Shown here one piece after another: positions 1-6,041 of a stretch of 8,814 nt of DNA. The notes beneath the pieces are model-generated. The model was not told the DNA's origin. It saw nothing but the letters and a program-made list of their open reading frames with translations, and did no database searches. The stretch lies in assembly GCA_002431845.1 (NCBI GenBank), contig DJEH01000078.1:8382-17195 (forward strand), given 5' to 3'. The first letter of the stretch is position 1; every line of letters begins with the position of its first letter. This stretch comes from Prevotellaceae bacterium UBA5903 (lineage in GTDB: Bacteria > Bacteroidota > Bacteroidia > Bacteroidales > Bacteroidaceae). Position numbers and translations under genes: made by a program.

Positions 1-129
1 TAATTATGAACACCTACTTATTTAAAAATCAAACAGATAAACACCCTTGATATGCCATTAAACGCTCGTTGATTTTTTGTTTAAGCAAAAGAGAATGAAT
101 GATTAATTAATGAGCTATTAATGATAATT

Positions 130-176
130 AAGGTTCAAAACTATCCTGCGCCAAAGACGCAAATAGTTGAACCCTT
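130..176. terminator. Imperfect long hairpin, possible terminator of the gene to the left
   Basis: The left arm GGTTCAA (132-138), CTAT (141-144), TGCG (147-150) pairs with CGCA (158-161), ATAG (163-166), TTGAACC (167-173). This gives about 15 base pairs broken by a two-base bulge and a small internal loop, with a seven-base apical loop. Two more A-T pairs can form beyond a bulged C174. A short run of T (175-178) follows on the + strand, which is weak for an intrinsic terminator. It could instead be a processing site or a structured RNA element. The pairing is clear; the function is inferred. Confidence 0.4.
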
Positions 177-178
177 TT

Positions 179-195
179 GCAAACTAAAGGTTTGC
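179..195. repeat. Small perfect hairpin GCAAAC/GTTTGC
   Basis: GCAAAC (179-184) and GTTTGC (190-195) are exact reverse complements around a five-base loop. The hairpin begins three bases after the larger one at 130-176, so the two form a tandem pair. It lies about 60 bases upstream of the promoter candidate. It could be part of a termination or protein-binding region, and nothing in the sequence decides between these. Confidence 0.35.
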
Positions 196-253
196 CTCTA
201 AAGCCGAAACACGTTGATTTTTCTGACATTTTAGCTGAAATCTGTATGTGCCT

Positions 254-285
254 CTTGTAAGAATGGACAAATAAACGTATTTTTG
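254..285 (+). promoter_or_regulatory. Candidate Bacteroidota-type promoter for the tyrosine kinase gene
   Basis: The -7 element TATTTTTG (278-285) matches TAnnTTTG exactly. A TTG within CTTG (255-257) lies 20 bases upstream, at a spacing suitable for the -33 element of the Bacteroidota primary sigma factor. Transcription would start near 292 and leave a leader of roughly 134 nucleotides before the start codon at 426. The -7 box sits in a 13-base stretch, ACGTATTTTTGCA, that recurs exactly in the promoter candidate of the downstream operon (3061-3073). Confidence 0.55.
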
Positions 286-306
286 CATTCGCAGAACAAA
301 AAACAA

Positions 307-322
307 TGTAGACATTTCTACA
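307..322 (+). promoter_or_regulatory. Leader hairpin 1 (TGTAGA/TCTACA)
   Basis: TGTAGA (307-312) and TCTACA (317-322) are exact reverse complements around the four-base loop CATT. The element starts about 15 nucleotides after the predicted transcription start, so it would form near the 5' end of the kinase mRNA. It could stabilise the transcript or serve as an operator in DNA form. The symmetry is visible; the role is inferred. Confidence 0.35.
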
Positions 323-352
323 AATTAGAGATGAAATAACCTTATAGTAGAA

Positions 353-386
353 CATTATGCTCGTTATTTATATATTGAGCGTAATG
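353..386 (+). promoter_or_regulatory. Leader hairpin 2, ten-pair stem ahead of the kinase start codon
   Basis: CATTATGCTC (353-362) pairs with GAGCGTAATG (377-386) over ten positions, nine Watson-Crick pairs and one G-U wobble in RNA, around a 14-base A/T-only loop apart from its first G. It ends 39 bases before the ATG at 426. The G-U pair keeps the RNA stem intact where a DNA dyad would have a mismatch, which mildly favours an RNA function such as translational or transcript-level control. No U-tract follows, so it does not look like an intrinsic terminator. Confidence 0.4.
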
Positions 387-425
387 CAATCTTTTATACT
401 TATTCCCCCTAATTTGCACTAAGAA

Positions 426-2897
426 ATGGTAGAACAAAACAAATACTATAAGTCGAAATATAAATATTCAATGGATAAATATACAAGTCCCCAAGAGCAG
501 GCTGAGGAAGAAGTTCAGCTTGTGCCACTTATGAAAATGTGTCTTGAAGAGTTCAAAACACATTGGTGGTGGTTTTTGCTATCGGCAATGCTATGTGTAA
601 GTTGCGGATGGTATTATCAACAAAAACAGCAGCGTATTTATCAGCGCCAAGCCGTAATGTTAATAGAAGACTCAGACGCATCGTCGGCGGGTGGAGGCGC
701 TACAAGCTCGCGTTCGTCAAAGCGCAATGCTATGAACACCCTGCTCGAACTCAATGGTGTGAGCGTTGGCGACAACTTGAAGAACGAAATATTTATACTC
801 TCGTCAAAACGTTTAATGCTACGCGTTGTAGAAAAGCTACATCTTGATATTGACTATACAATAAAGGCAGGGTTACACACTAAATCGCTATATGGCGACA
901 AAGAACTACCCTTTGAGGTGCTCTTTCAGAGCAAGTGTAAGGGCAAAGCCTTGCAAACCTTTAAGGTGGCCAAAAAAGATGCCAGCACCGTAACGCTGAA
1001 GGGGCTACACGATAAAGAAGGCAACGAACTGCCCGACCTTGACGCACAGTTAGGCCAAATGGTACAGACGCCTTATGGACAAATCTGCGTGGTAAGAGGC
1101 AAGCAATTTGGTGCTTGGACCGACGAAGAAATAAATGTGAGCCGCATGTCGATAAAAAATGCAGCAACACGTTTTATAAGCGAACTTGCCGTGTCGGAAT
1201 ACGACAAAGAAACCTCGCTCATAGTGCTTAATTGCAGCGACAACAATGTGGAGCGTGCCGACCATATATTAGCTTGCTTGTACGACACGTACAAGGAAGA
1301 TGTGGTAGACAATAAAAACCGCGTGGCACAAAATACGGCACGTTTTATAGACGAACGTATACAGATTATTGGTCGCGAATTGAGTAGCGTTGAAAACCAA
1401 TTGGCAAGTTTTAAAAAACGCAACAAATTGGTAGATTTTACACAGTCGTCGCAAATTGTGCTTAATGCTACCAACGATGCACGCCAACAAAGTTTGCAAC
1501 TCGAAACCCAACTCAATGTGGCGCGCTATCTGAGCGACTATTTGCATAGCCACTCTAACAACCACGACCTCATACCAGCCCTCAACGTTGCTGATGCATC
1601 GTTTAACACGCAGATAGGCAAGTATAACGACGTGATGAACCAACGCAACCAAATGGTGGCAAACTCAAGCGATAAGCAAACGATTGTGGCAGAACTCGAC
1701 CGCCAACTGGCACAAATGCGCCAAACTATAGCCTCGTCGCTTAAGAGCTATGTAAATTCAATAGAGCTCCGCTTGCGCGATGCTCAAGCCAATGAATCGG
1801 CACTTACGGGACAGGTGTCGGGGGCTCCCGACCAAGAAAAACGAGGACTTGACATTCAGCGACAGCAATCGCTAAAAGAGGCTCTTTACACCTATCTGCT
1901 CAACAAGCGCGAAGAGGTAGCCTTGCAACAAGCCATCAACGAAGCAAACGTTCGTTTGGTTGAAGGACCTATTGGTGGCGAAGCTCCTATCAAGCCCAAA
2001 AGCGCTATGATAATGCTTGTGTCATTGATTATCGGATTGGCAATTCCAACAGCTATTCTTTGGGTTAAACATCTGCTTGATGTAACCGTACATAGCCGAA
2101 AGGATATAGAAGATGCTACAACTATCCCCGTATTGGGCGAGGTGCCACTTGTAAAGGAAGTGGCGGGCAACAATACGCTCATTTCAAATTTGGCTTCAGA
2201 CTCGCCTATGGTAGAAGCATTCCGCATTCTGCGTTTTGGCTTGGGATATATGCGCCAGAACCCCAAGGTTTTGGTGGCTACATCAACTACTCCTGGACAA
2301 GGTAAAAGTTTTATTACCCGCAACATGGGCATTATTTTAGCTATGGCAGGTAAGAAGGTTGTAGTGATTGATGCCGACATCCGTAAGCGCACACTGAGCG
2401 GAGCATTCCACCACACAATAGGCTTGACTGCCTATCTATCGGACGACTATACAAAGGTAGAAGACATCATCAAGAAGGATGGCATAGCCAAGGGGGTAGA
2501 CTTTATCCCTGCAGGACATATGCCACCTAACCCCAGTGAGTTGCTTATGTCTGAACGCTTAGACGAACTTGTGAAACACCTGCGTAGCGAGTACGACTAT
2601 ATATTGTTTGATACAACGCCAATGCTCTCTGTGGCAGATGCAAACATCGTAAATCGCGTGTCAGACACAACCATCTTTGTTATACGTGTAGGCGTGCAAG
2701 AACGTGCTTTCTTGCCCGAACTCGAACGCATGTATCAAGATAATCGCTTCAAGTCGTTGAGCATTGTGCTTAATGGTGTCGACCCCGAACACGGCTATCA
2801 TGGCTATGGTTATGGCTATGGTTATGGCTATGCGTATGACAAACGCAACAAAGGCAGAAATGTGAAAGGTTTGATTAATCGGATAAGAAGAAAGTAA
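426..2897 (+). CDS. wzc: Wzc-type polysaccharide co-polymerase with BY-kinase domain (tyrosine autokinase)
   Basis: This inner-membrane protein (823 aa) is predicted to set chain length and drive export of a capsular or exopolysaccharide through cycles of tyrosine autophosphorylation. The N-terminal Wzz half has a first membrane segment at about 47-64, a periplasmic region with long Gln/Asn-rich coiled coils (about 305-360 and 418-500), and a proline-containing stretch (P521, P524) before the second segment at about 527-547. The cytoplasmic kinase shows EAFRILR (597-603, the EX2RX2R oligomerisation motif), Walker A TTPGQGKS (621-628, K627), Walker A' VVVIDAD (645-651), GHMPPNPSELL (697-707), Walker B ILFDT (726-730) and a seven-tyrosine Gly-Tyr tail (791-804). 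DTTP replaces the more usual DTPP after Walker B. An in-frame ATG at 471 is an alternative start; the first start adds a tyrosine-rich leader. No Wza or glycosyltransferase gene is visible next to it. The family is certain; the polysaccharide is unknown. Confidence 0.93.
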   Translation: MVEQNKYYKSKYKYSMDKYTSPQEQAEEEVQLVPLMKMCLEEFKTHWWWFLLSAMLCVSCGWYYQQKQQRIYQRQAVMLIEDSDASSAGGGATSSRSSKRNAMNTLLELNGVSVGDNLKNEIFILSSKRLMLRVVEKLHLDIDYTIKAGLHTKSLYGDKELPFEVLFQSKCKGKALQTFKVAKKDASTVTLKGLHDKEGNELPDLDAQLGQMVQTPYGQICVVRGKQFGAWTDEEINVSRMSIKNAATRFISELAVSEYDKETSLIVLNCSDNNVERADHILACLYDTYKEDVVDNKNRVAQNTARFIDERIQIIGRELSSVENQLASFKKRNKLVDFTQSSQIVLNATNDARQQSLQLETQLNVARYLSDYLHSHSNNHDLIPALNVADASFNTQIGKYNDVMNQRNQMVANSSDKQTIVAELDRQLAQMRQTIASSLKSYVNSIELRLRDAQANESALTGQVSGAPDQEKRGLDIQRQQSLKEALYTYLLNKREEVALQQAINEANVRLVEGPIGGEAPIKPKSAMIMLVSLIIGLAIPTAILWVKHLLDVTVHSRKDIEDATTIPVLGEVPLVKEVAGNNTLISNLASDSPMVEAFRILRFGLGYMRQNPKVLVATSTTPGQGKSFITRNMGIILAMAGKKVVVIDADIRKRTLSGAFHHTIGLTAYLSDDYTKVEDIIKKDGIAKGVDFIPAGHMPPNPSELLMSERLDELVKHLRSEYDYILFDTTPMLSVADANIVNRVSDTTIFVIRVGVQERAFLPELERMYQDNRFKSLSIVLNGVDPEHGYHGYGYGYGYGYAYDKRNKGRNVKGLINRIRRK
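2802..2831 (+). repeat. In-frame tandem repeat encoding the Gly-Tyr tail of the kinase
   Basis: The 12-base unit GGCTATGGTTAT is repeated two and a half times with no mismatch, encoding alternating Gly and Tyr (residues 793-802). Tyrosines just outside it (791 and 804) extend the cluster to seven. Gain or loss of 6 or 12 bases would keep the frame and change the number of phosphorylatable tyrosines. C-terminal tyrosine clusters are the autophosphorylation targets of BY-kinases. Confidence 0.85.
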
Positions 2898-2921
2898 CTT
2901 CTGCATCTAAACAATATTTAT

Positions 2922-2959
2922 AGAGGTTTTGTAACGTAGCGTACAAAACCTCTTTTTTT
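2922..2959 (+). terminator. Strong intrinsic terminator after the kinase gene
   Basis: AGAGGTTTTGTA (2922-2933) and TACAAAACCTCT (2942-2953) are exact reverse complements of 12 bases around an eight-base loop, followed by an unbroken run of seven T ending at 2959. The hairpin begins 24 bases after the kinase stop codon. It should end the kinase transcript and insulate the operon that follows. Confidence 0.92.
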
Positions 2960-3034
2960 GTTTATAAATAAAAAATGAAAGAAAAAAGCGGTTGAATAAT
3001 CTCAACAAAGATTAAATAGCACATAAAAATGGCT

Positions 3035-3059
3035 CAAAATCTTTATAAATAAGATTTTG
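3035..3059. promoter_or_regulatory. Perfect 9-bp dyad overlapping the promoter of the envelope operon
   Basis: CAAAATCTT (3035-3043) and AAGATTTTG (3051-3059) are exact reverse complements around the seven-base spacer TATAAAT. The right arm ends four bases before the -7 box at 3064 and the left arm overlaps the expected -33 position. A regulator bound here would occlude the promoter, so an operator is the simplest reading. It lies upstream of the predicted transcription start, which argues against an RNA hairpin of this operon. The T-rich composition raises the chance of coincidence. Confidence 0.4.
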
Positions 3060-3071
3060 TACGTATTTTTG
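3042..3071 (+). promoter_or_regulatory. Candidate promoter of the lipoprotein-porG-uppS-bamA operon
   Basis: TATTTTTG (3064-3071) matches the -7 consensus TAnnTTTG exactly and is embedded in the same 13 bases as the upstream promoter. The -33 region is poor: only TTT (3042-3044) occurs, 19 bases upstream. Transcription would start near 3078 and leave a leader of about 38 bases before the ATG at 3116. Confidence 0.5.
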
Positions 3072-3115
3072 CAAATTGATATGATATATACATTGTAAAG
3101 TAGAAACTCACATAT

Positions 3116-4495
3116 ATGAAAAAACATACCATATTGGTGTTGCTTGTGGCAACGTTGGCTAATATAATAGGTTTTAGCTCGTGCGACTCGTCGAGCGAAG
3201 TAACAACTTCAGATCCATCGCGCGACTGCGTAATAACCTCGGCAACGCTCGGTACGTTGAAGCGCACCGTAACAACAAAAGATACAACCTACGACTATAG
3301 TGTGACGGGAGGTGCCTACTTGCTCTATATAGACCAAGTGAACTACAAAGTGTATAATCCCGACTCATTGCCCATAGGAACGCATGTTGAGAAACTTGTG
3401 TTTGCATCAAGTGGCTTGCTTTATAGCGGAAGCATTGCTATTAAGAGTCTTACATCAGGAAAGGATACAACGTTTGTTCCTACCGATAGTACCGACTTTA
3501 GCGTGCCGCGCGAGGTGACTGTATATGCTGAAGATGGACAGTCAAAACGCACTTACACCTTTGATATACGTGTGCACAAACAAGAGGGCGACACCATAGA
3601 ATGGAAGCAACTAACAGCTAATCCGCTGAGTCCATTGGCATCGTTTGTAAAGCAAAAAACGCTCGTTGTGGGCAGTACGCTTTACGTGTTTGGGCAACGT
3701 GCCGACGGCAAACGTCAGGTGATAGAAACCAATGTAAACACTCCTAACTTTAACGATGCTGCCTATGTGAGTGGCGACATGAGCGAGCGTATTGACGTGT
3801 CGTCGGTGCAGTATGTTGGAGGCAGTTTCTATGCCTTGGCCGATGGTCAGTTGATGAAATCACAATTGGCAACTGGTAATTGGGAGGCACAATCTGCAGC
3901 CAACAATATTGAGGCTTTAGCAAGTGCAAATGGCGACAGCCTTTATGCCATCAGCAACAATCAGCTATTGGCAACAACCGATGGCATACAATGGAACGCT
4001 TCGGCTATGGAGCAAGGCGAACATCTGCCTACAACCAACGTGGTGTGTGCAGTGCAATCTGCTAAAAACAATCAAGGCATTGAAACAACCTTGTTGTTGG
4101 GTAGTAACAACGGCAATATGTCGGTATGGAAACGCGATGTGTCGCAAGTTGGCGGCTTTGTTAATCCATGGATATCTTTGCCTCAAACCCAAGAACTTAA
4201 AGAATATGGATGTCCCAATCTGCAGAGTGCAAGCCTATTTGCCTACGATGATAAAATGGTGCTGGCAGGCGTTGCAGACGATAAAACGATGACGCCATTC
4301 TATGTAAGTCAGGATAATGGCCGTACATGGAAAACGGGCTTGATGTATCATCCAGCCATTACAGGCGCCACAACCATAAGTGTGGCTTGCGACAACGATG
4401 GCTACTTGTGGATAGTTTGTAGCGGTACGGGCGATGTGTATAAAGGTCGTCTAAACCGTTTAGCATGGGAGCAGAACCAAACCCGGTTTGAATAG
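3116..4495 (+). CDS. Putative lipoprotein with Asp-box/propeller-like C-terminal half (DUF6242-like)
   Basis: The 459-residue product has a lipoprotein signal peptide: MKKH, a hydrophobic stretch (5-20) and FSSC with the lipidated Cys at 23. A Ser/Asp-rich linker (24-37) follows. Residues about 38-156 are beta-rich and end at TFDIRVHKQE. From about 162 to 455 there are repeated short strands like those of a beta-propeller. A textbook Asp box SQDNGRTW (398-405) and a shortened version TTDGIQW (287-293) support this, as in BNR/sialidase-like folds. I see no catalytic arginine triad, so a binding or scaffold role is likelier than a sialidase. The resemblance to DUF6242 proteins, which neighbour DUF6089 and uppS genes in Bacteroidales, is from memory and unchecked. 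It heads the operon, 79 bases before porG. Asp at +2 does not by itself decide whether it faces the periplasm or the surface. The molecular function is unknown. Confidence 0.85.
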   Translation: MKKHTILVLLVATLANIIGFSSCDSSSEVTTSDPSRDCVITSATLGTLKRTVTTKDTTYDYSVTGGAYLLYIDQVNYKVYNPDSLPIGTHVEKLVFASSGLLYSGSIAIKSLTSGKDTTFVPTDSTDFSVPREVTVYAEDGQSKRTYTFDIRVHKQEGDTIEWKQLTANPLSPLASFVKQKTLVVGSTLYVFGQRADGKRQVIETNVNTPNFNDAAYVSGDMSERIDVSSVQYVGGSFYALADGQLMKSQLATGNWEAQSAANNIEALASANGDSLYAISNNQLLATTDGIQWNASAMEQGEHLPTTNVVCAVQSAKNNQGIETTLLLGSNNGNMSVWKRDVSQVGGFVNPWISLPQTQELKEYGCPNLQSASLFAYDDKMVLAGVADDKTMTPFYVSQDNGRTWKTGLMYHPAITGATTISVACDNDGYLWIVCSGTGDVYKGRLNRLAWEQNQTRFE

Positions 4496-4500
4496 TTTGA

Positions 4501-4516
4501 GAGGGCAAGAGGGCAA
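4501..4516 (+). repeat. Tandem 8-bp repeat GAGGGCAA in the lipoprotein-porG gap
   Basis: GAGGGCAA occurs twice back to back directly after the lipoprotein stop codon. It is purine-rich and unlike the AT-rich DNA expected between genes here. It may be a simple duplication, and no function can be read from it. Confidence 0.6.
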
Positions 4517-4574
4517 ACATGGCGTTGCCTTCTGTGCAATGAGTACATGTTTTATAAACCGAATTTCTAAACTC

Positions 4575-5249
4575 ATGCAAAGGTATCTCCTTATACTCTT
4601 ATCTCTCTTGTTTGCACTGCCTCTTATGGCACAACAAGATGACCTCTTCTATCGTTTAGAACTGGGCATAGGTGCGGGATTAAGTAAAAACTTTACAGAT
4701 GTCAAGGATAAAAGCGGTATTGACGGAGCATTGGTAGCACGCTTTCCGCTTAACCCTCGAATGGCTGTGAAAACACAGTTTACTTATAACACCCTAAAAG
4801 GTTCGACTGCTGGTGCAAAAGCATTTTTACCGAGCAACCCTAATGCGGTAAGTAGCGACCGACTCAACTATTCGGTTAGTGCTTCGGTCTACGACTTATC
4901 GGCACTCTACGAACTTCATTTTTTGCCTTACGGCTATGTACGCGACTATCGGGGCTATGTAAGAATTGTGCCTTACGTGCAGATGGGATTTGGACTTACT
5001 TACGGCTCGTGTAAGAGTTTTACAGCTAATATCCCTTTGGGTGTTGGCGTAAAGTATAAAGTGGCGCAACGTTTAAACTTAGGGCTTGATTGGTTAGTAC
5101 ATTTTAGTTTGAGCGACAAGCTCGACGGCCTTGAAGCCCCCTTGGGCATAAAGTCTGAAATGTTCAGAAATAAGGATATTTACTCCTCGTTTATGCTCAC
5201 TCTGACCTACGACTTACACCCCAAATGCCCTACTTGCAACCGCGATTAA
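4575..5249 (+). CDS. porG: PorG-like outer-membrane beta-barrel (DUF6089 family), type IX secretion component
   Basis: The 224-residue product starts with a signal peptide, MQRYLLILLSLLFALPLMA, cleaved before QQDD. Amphipathic strands follow (for example LGIGAGLSKNF 30-40, VPYVQMGFGLTYG 132-144, SFMLTLTYDL 205-214), giving a small barrel. It ends in CPTCNRD with a CxxC pair (218, 221); C146 is the only other mature Cys. In Porphyromonas gingivalis the gene just before uppS and bamA is porG, whose product is the outer-membrane partner of the PorK/PorN ring of the type IX secretion system. Position, size and barrel character all fit that assignment. The frame stays open upstream to a TTG at 4488 and an ATG at 4539, but 4575 gives the cleanest signal peptide. 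The barrel is clear; T9SS membership is inferred from family and synteny. Confidence 0.8.
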   Translation: MQRYLLILLSLLFALPLMAQQDDLFYRLELGIGAGLSKNFTDVKDKSGIDGALVARFPLNPRMAVKTQFTYNTLKGSTAGAKAFLPSNPNAVSSDRLNYSVSASVYDLSALYELHFLPYGYVRDYRGYVRIVPYVQMGFGLTYGSCKSFTANIPLGVGVKYKVAQRLNLGLDWLVHFSLSDKLDGLEAPLGIKSEMFRNKDIYSSFMLTLTYDLHPKCPTCNRD

Positions 5250-5298
5250 AGACATTGAGGCTCTAACTTCTTATTACAGAACACAGAAAATACAATAT

Positions 5299-6033
5299 AT
5301 GCAACTCGACAAAGCAAGAATACCTGCCCATATAGCCATTATTATGGATGGCAACGGCCGTTGGGCTAAAGCTCGTGGCATGAACCGCAGCATGGGACAC
5401 CAACAAGGTGTGGTAGCAGTGCGCGAAATCACCACGGCTTGTTCCAATTTGGGCGTTAAGTTCTTGACACTCTATACATTCTCTACAGAGAATTGGAACC
5501 GTCCAGCCGACGAGGTGGCAGCCCTTATGTCGCTTATCCTTACATCGCTTGAGGAGGAACTCTTTATGAACAACAATGTGCGCTTGCGTATCATTGGCGA
5601 CTTATCAAGAGTACCCGATGTGGTGAGAAAAGCCATTCTTGGCTTGCAGCAACGCACGTCGGTAAATACGGGCATGACCATGGTGATAGCCTTGAGCTAT
5701 AGTTCGAGATGGGAGATTACAAATGCCGTAAAACGTATGGCACAAGAGGTAAAAGAGGGGACTTTATCGCCCGACGAAATAAACGAAGAGACGATATCTC
5801 AGCATCTATGTACCAACTTTATGCCCGACCCCGATTTGCTTATACGCACCGGAGGAGAGTCGCGATTGAGCAATTATTTGCTTTGGCAATGTGCCTATAC
5901 GGAATTTTATTTCTGCAATACCTATTGGCCCGATTTTCATGAACAAGACCTTTGTGACGCCATTGTATGGTTCCAAAACAGAGAACGACGATATGGCAAA
6001 ACAAGCGAACAGGTTGAAGGCGATAAAGCCTGA
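5299..6033 (+). CDS. uppS: Undecaprenyl diphosphate synthase (cis-prenyltransferase)
   Basis: This cytoplasmic enzyme (244 aa, typical length) condenses farnesyl diphosphate with eight isopentenyl diphosphates to give C55 undecaprenyl diphosphate, the precursor of the lipid carrier for peptidoglycan and surface polysaccharides. All family signatures are present: HIAIIMDGNGRWA (11-23, catalytic Asp17), GHQQG (33-37), TLYTFSTENW (57-66) and RTGGESRLSN (183-192), with R183, R189 and S191 at the diphosphate-binding positions. TEFYF follows (201-205, E202 as Mg-site Glu), then WPDF (210-213) and NRERRYG (227-233). Spacing between these residues matches the E. coli enzyme. It begins 49 bases after porG with no promoter or terminator seen in the gap. 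No Shine-Dalgarno is present, as usual in this phylum. Nothing in the sequence suggests loss of function. Confidence 0.97.
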   Translation: MQLDKARIPAHIAIIMDGNGRWAKARGMNRSMGHQQGVVAVREITTACSNLGVKFLTLYTFSTENWNRPADEVAALMSLILTSLEEELFMNNNVRLRIIGDLSRVPDVVRKAILGLQQRTSVNTGMTMVIALSYSSRWEITNAVKRMAQEVKEGTLSPDEINEETISQHLCTNFMPDPDLLIRTGGESRLSNYLLWQCAYTEFYFCNTYWPDFHEQDLCDAIVWFQNRERRYGKTSEQVEGDKA

Positions 6034-6041
6034 TAGCTTTG
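6014..6041 (+). promoter_or_regulatory. Weak candidate internal promoter before bamA
   Basis: TAGCTTTG (6034-6041) directly after the uppS stop codon matches the -7 consensus and, like the other two promoter candidates, continues as GCA. The only nearby -33 candidate is TTG at 6014-6016, with a spacer of 17 bases, shorter than the usual 19-20. If active it would give bamA its own transcript with a leader of about 90 bases. Co-transcription with uppS remains the main expectation. Confidence 0.25.

Larger units (their letters stand above)
1..425. other. AT-rich non-coding region upstream of the tyrosine kinase gene
   Basis: I find no convincing gene in this stretch. The only sizeable open frame, about 75 codons on the minus strand between 355 and 128, has no recognisable domain and runs straight through several inverted repeats, so I treat it as chance. 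The region has three parts. Positions 1-129 are very AT-rich with short ATTAAT repeats. Positions 130-195 hold two adjacent hairpins. Positions 254-425 hold a promoter candidate and a leader with two further hairpins. The gene to the left lies outside the window and its strand is unknown. Confidence 0.7.

Noticed and set aside
128..355. Open frame of about 75 codons on the minus strand in the upstream region
   Set aside because: It has no recognisable domain and no clear start signal, and it overlaps three inverted repeats and the promoter candidate of the kinase gene.
410..418. TAATTTGCA just before the kinase start, resembling a -7 element
   Set aside because: It is one base short of TAnnTTTG, has no -33 motif at a suitable distance, and would give an almost leaderless transcript or one starting after the ATG.
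1892..2416. 174-codon open frame antisense to the kinase domain
   Set aside because: It lies wholly within a gene with clear Walker motifs in the sense frame. Its composition and lack of any motif fit a shadow frame, as for the other antisense frames at 1073-1516 and 1269-1652.
2991..3006. GTTGA/TCAAC inverted repeat between the terminator and the second promoter
   Set aside because: The stem is only five base pairs with a six-base loop in AT-rich DNA, which is expected by chance.
2961..3052. 11-base direct repeat TTTATAAATAA at 2961-2971 and 3042-3052
   Set aside because: It is composed only of A and T in a very AT-rich intergenic region, so it carries little information. The second copy is also part of the stronger dyad.
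3513..4323. Possible sialidase activity of the lipoprotein because of its Asp box
   Set aside because: Asp boxes are structural and occur in many non-enzymatic propellers. I could not identify the arginine triad or the catalytic Tyr/Glu pair of sialidases.
4488..4574. Longer N-terminus of the PorG-like protein starting at TTG 4488 or ATG 4539
   Set aside because: The extension precedes a standard signal peptide that begins exactly at ATG 4575. The 4488 start would also overlap the lipoprotein stop and use TTG.
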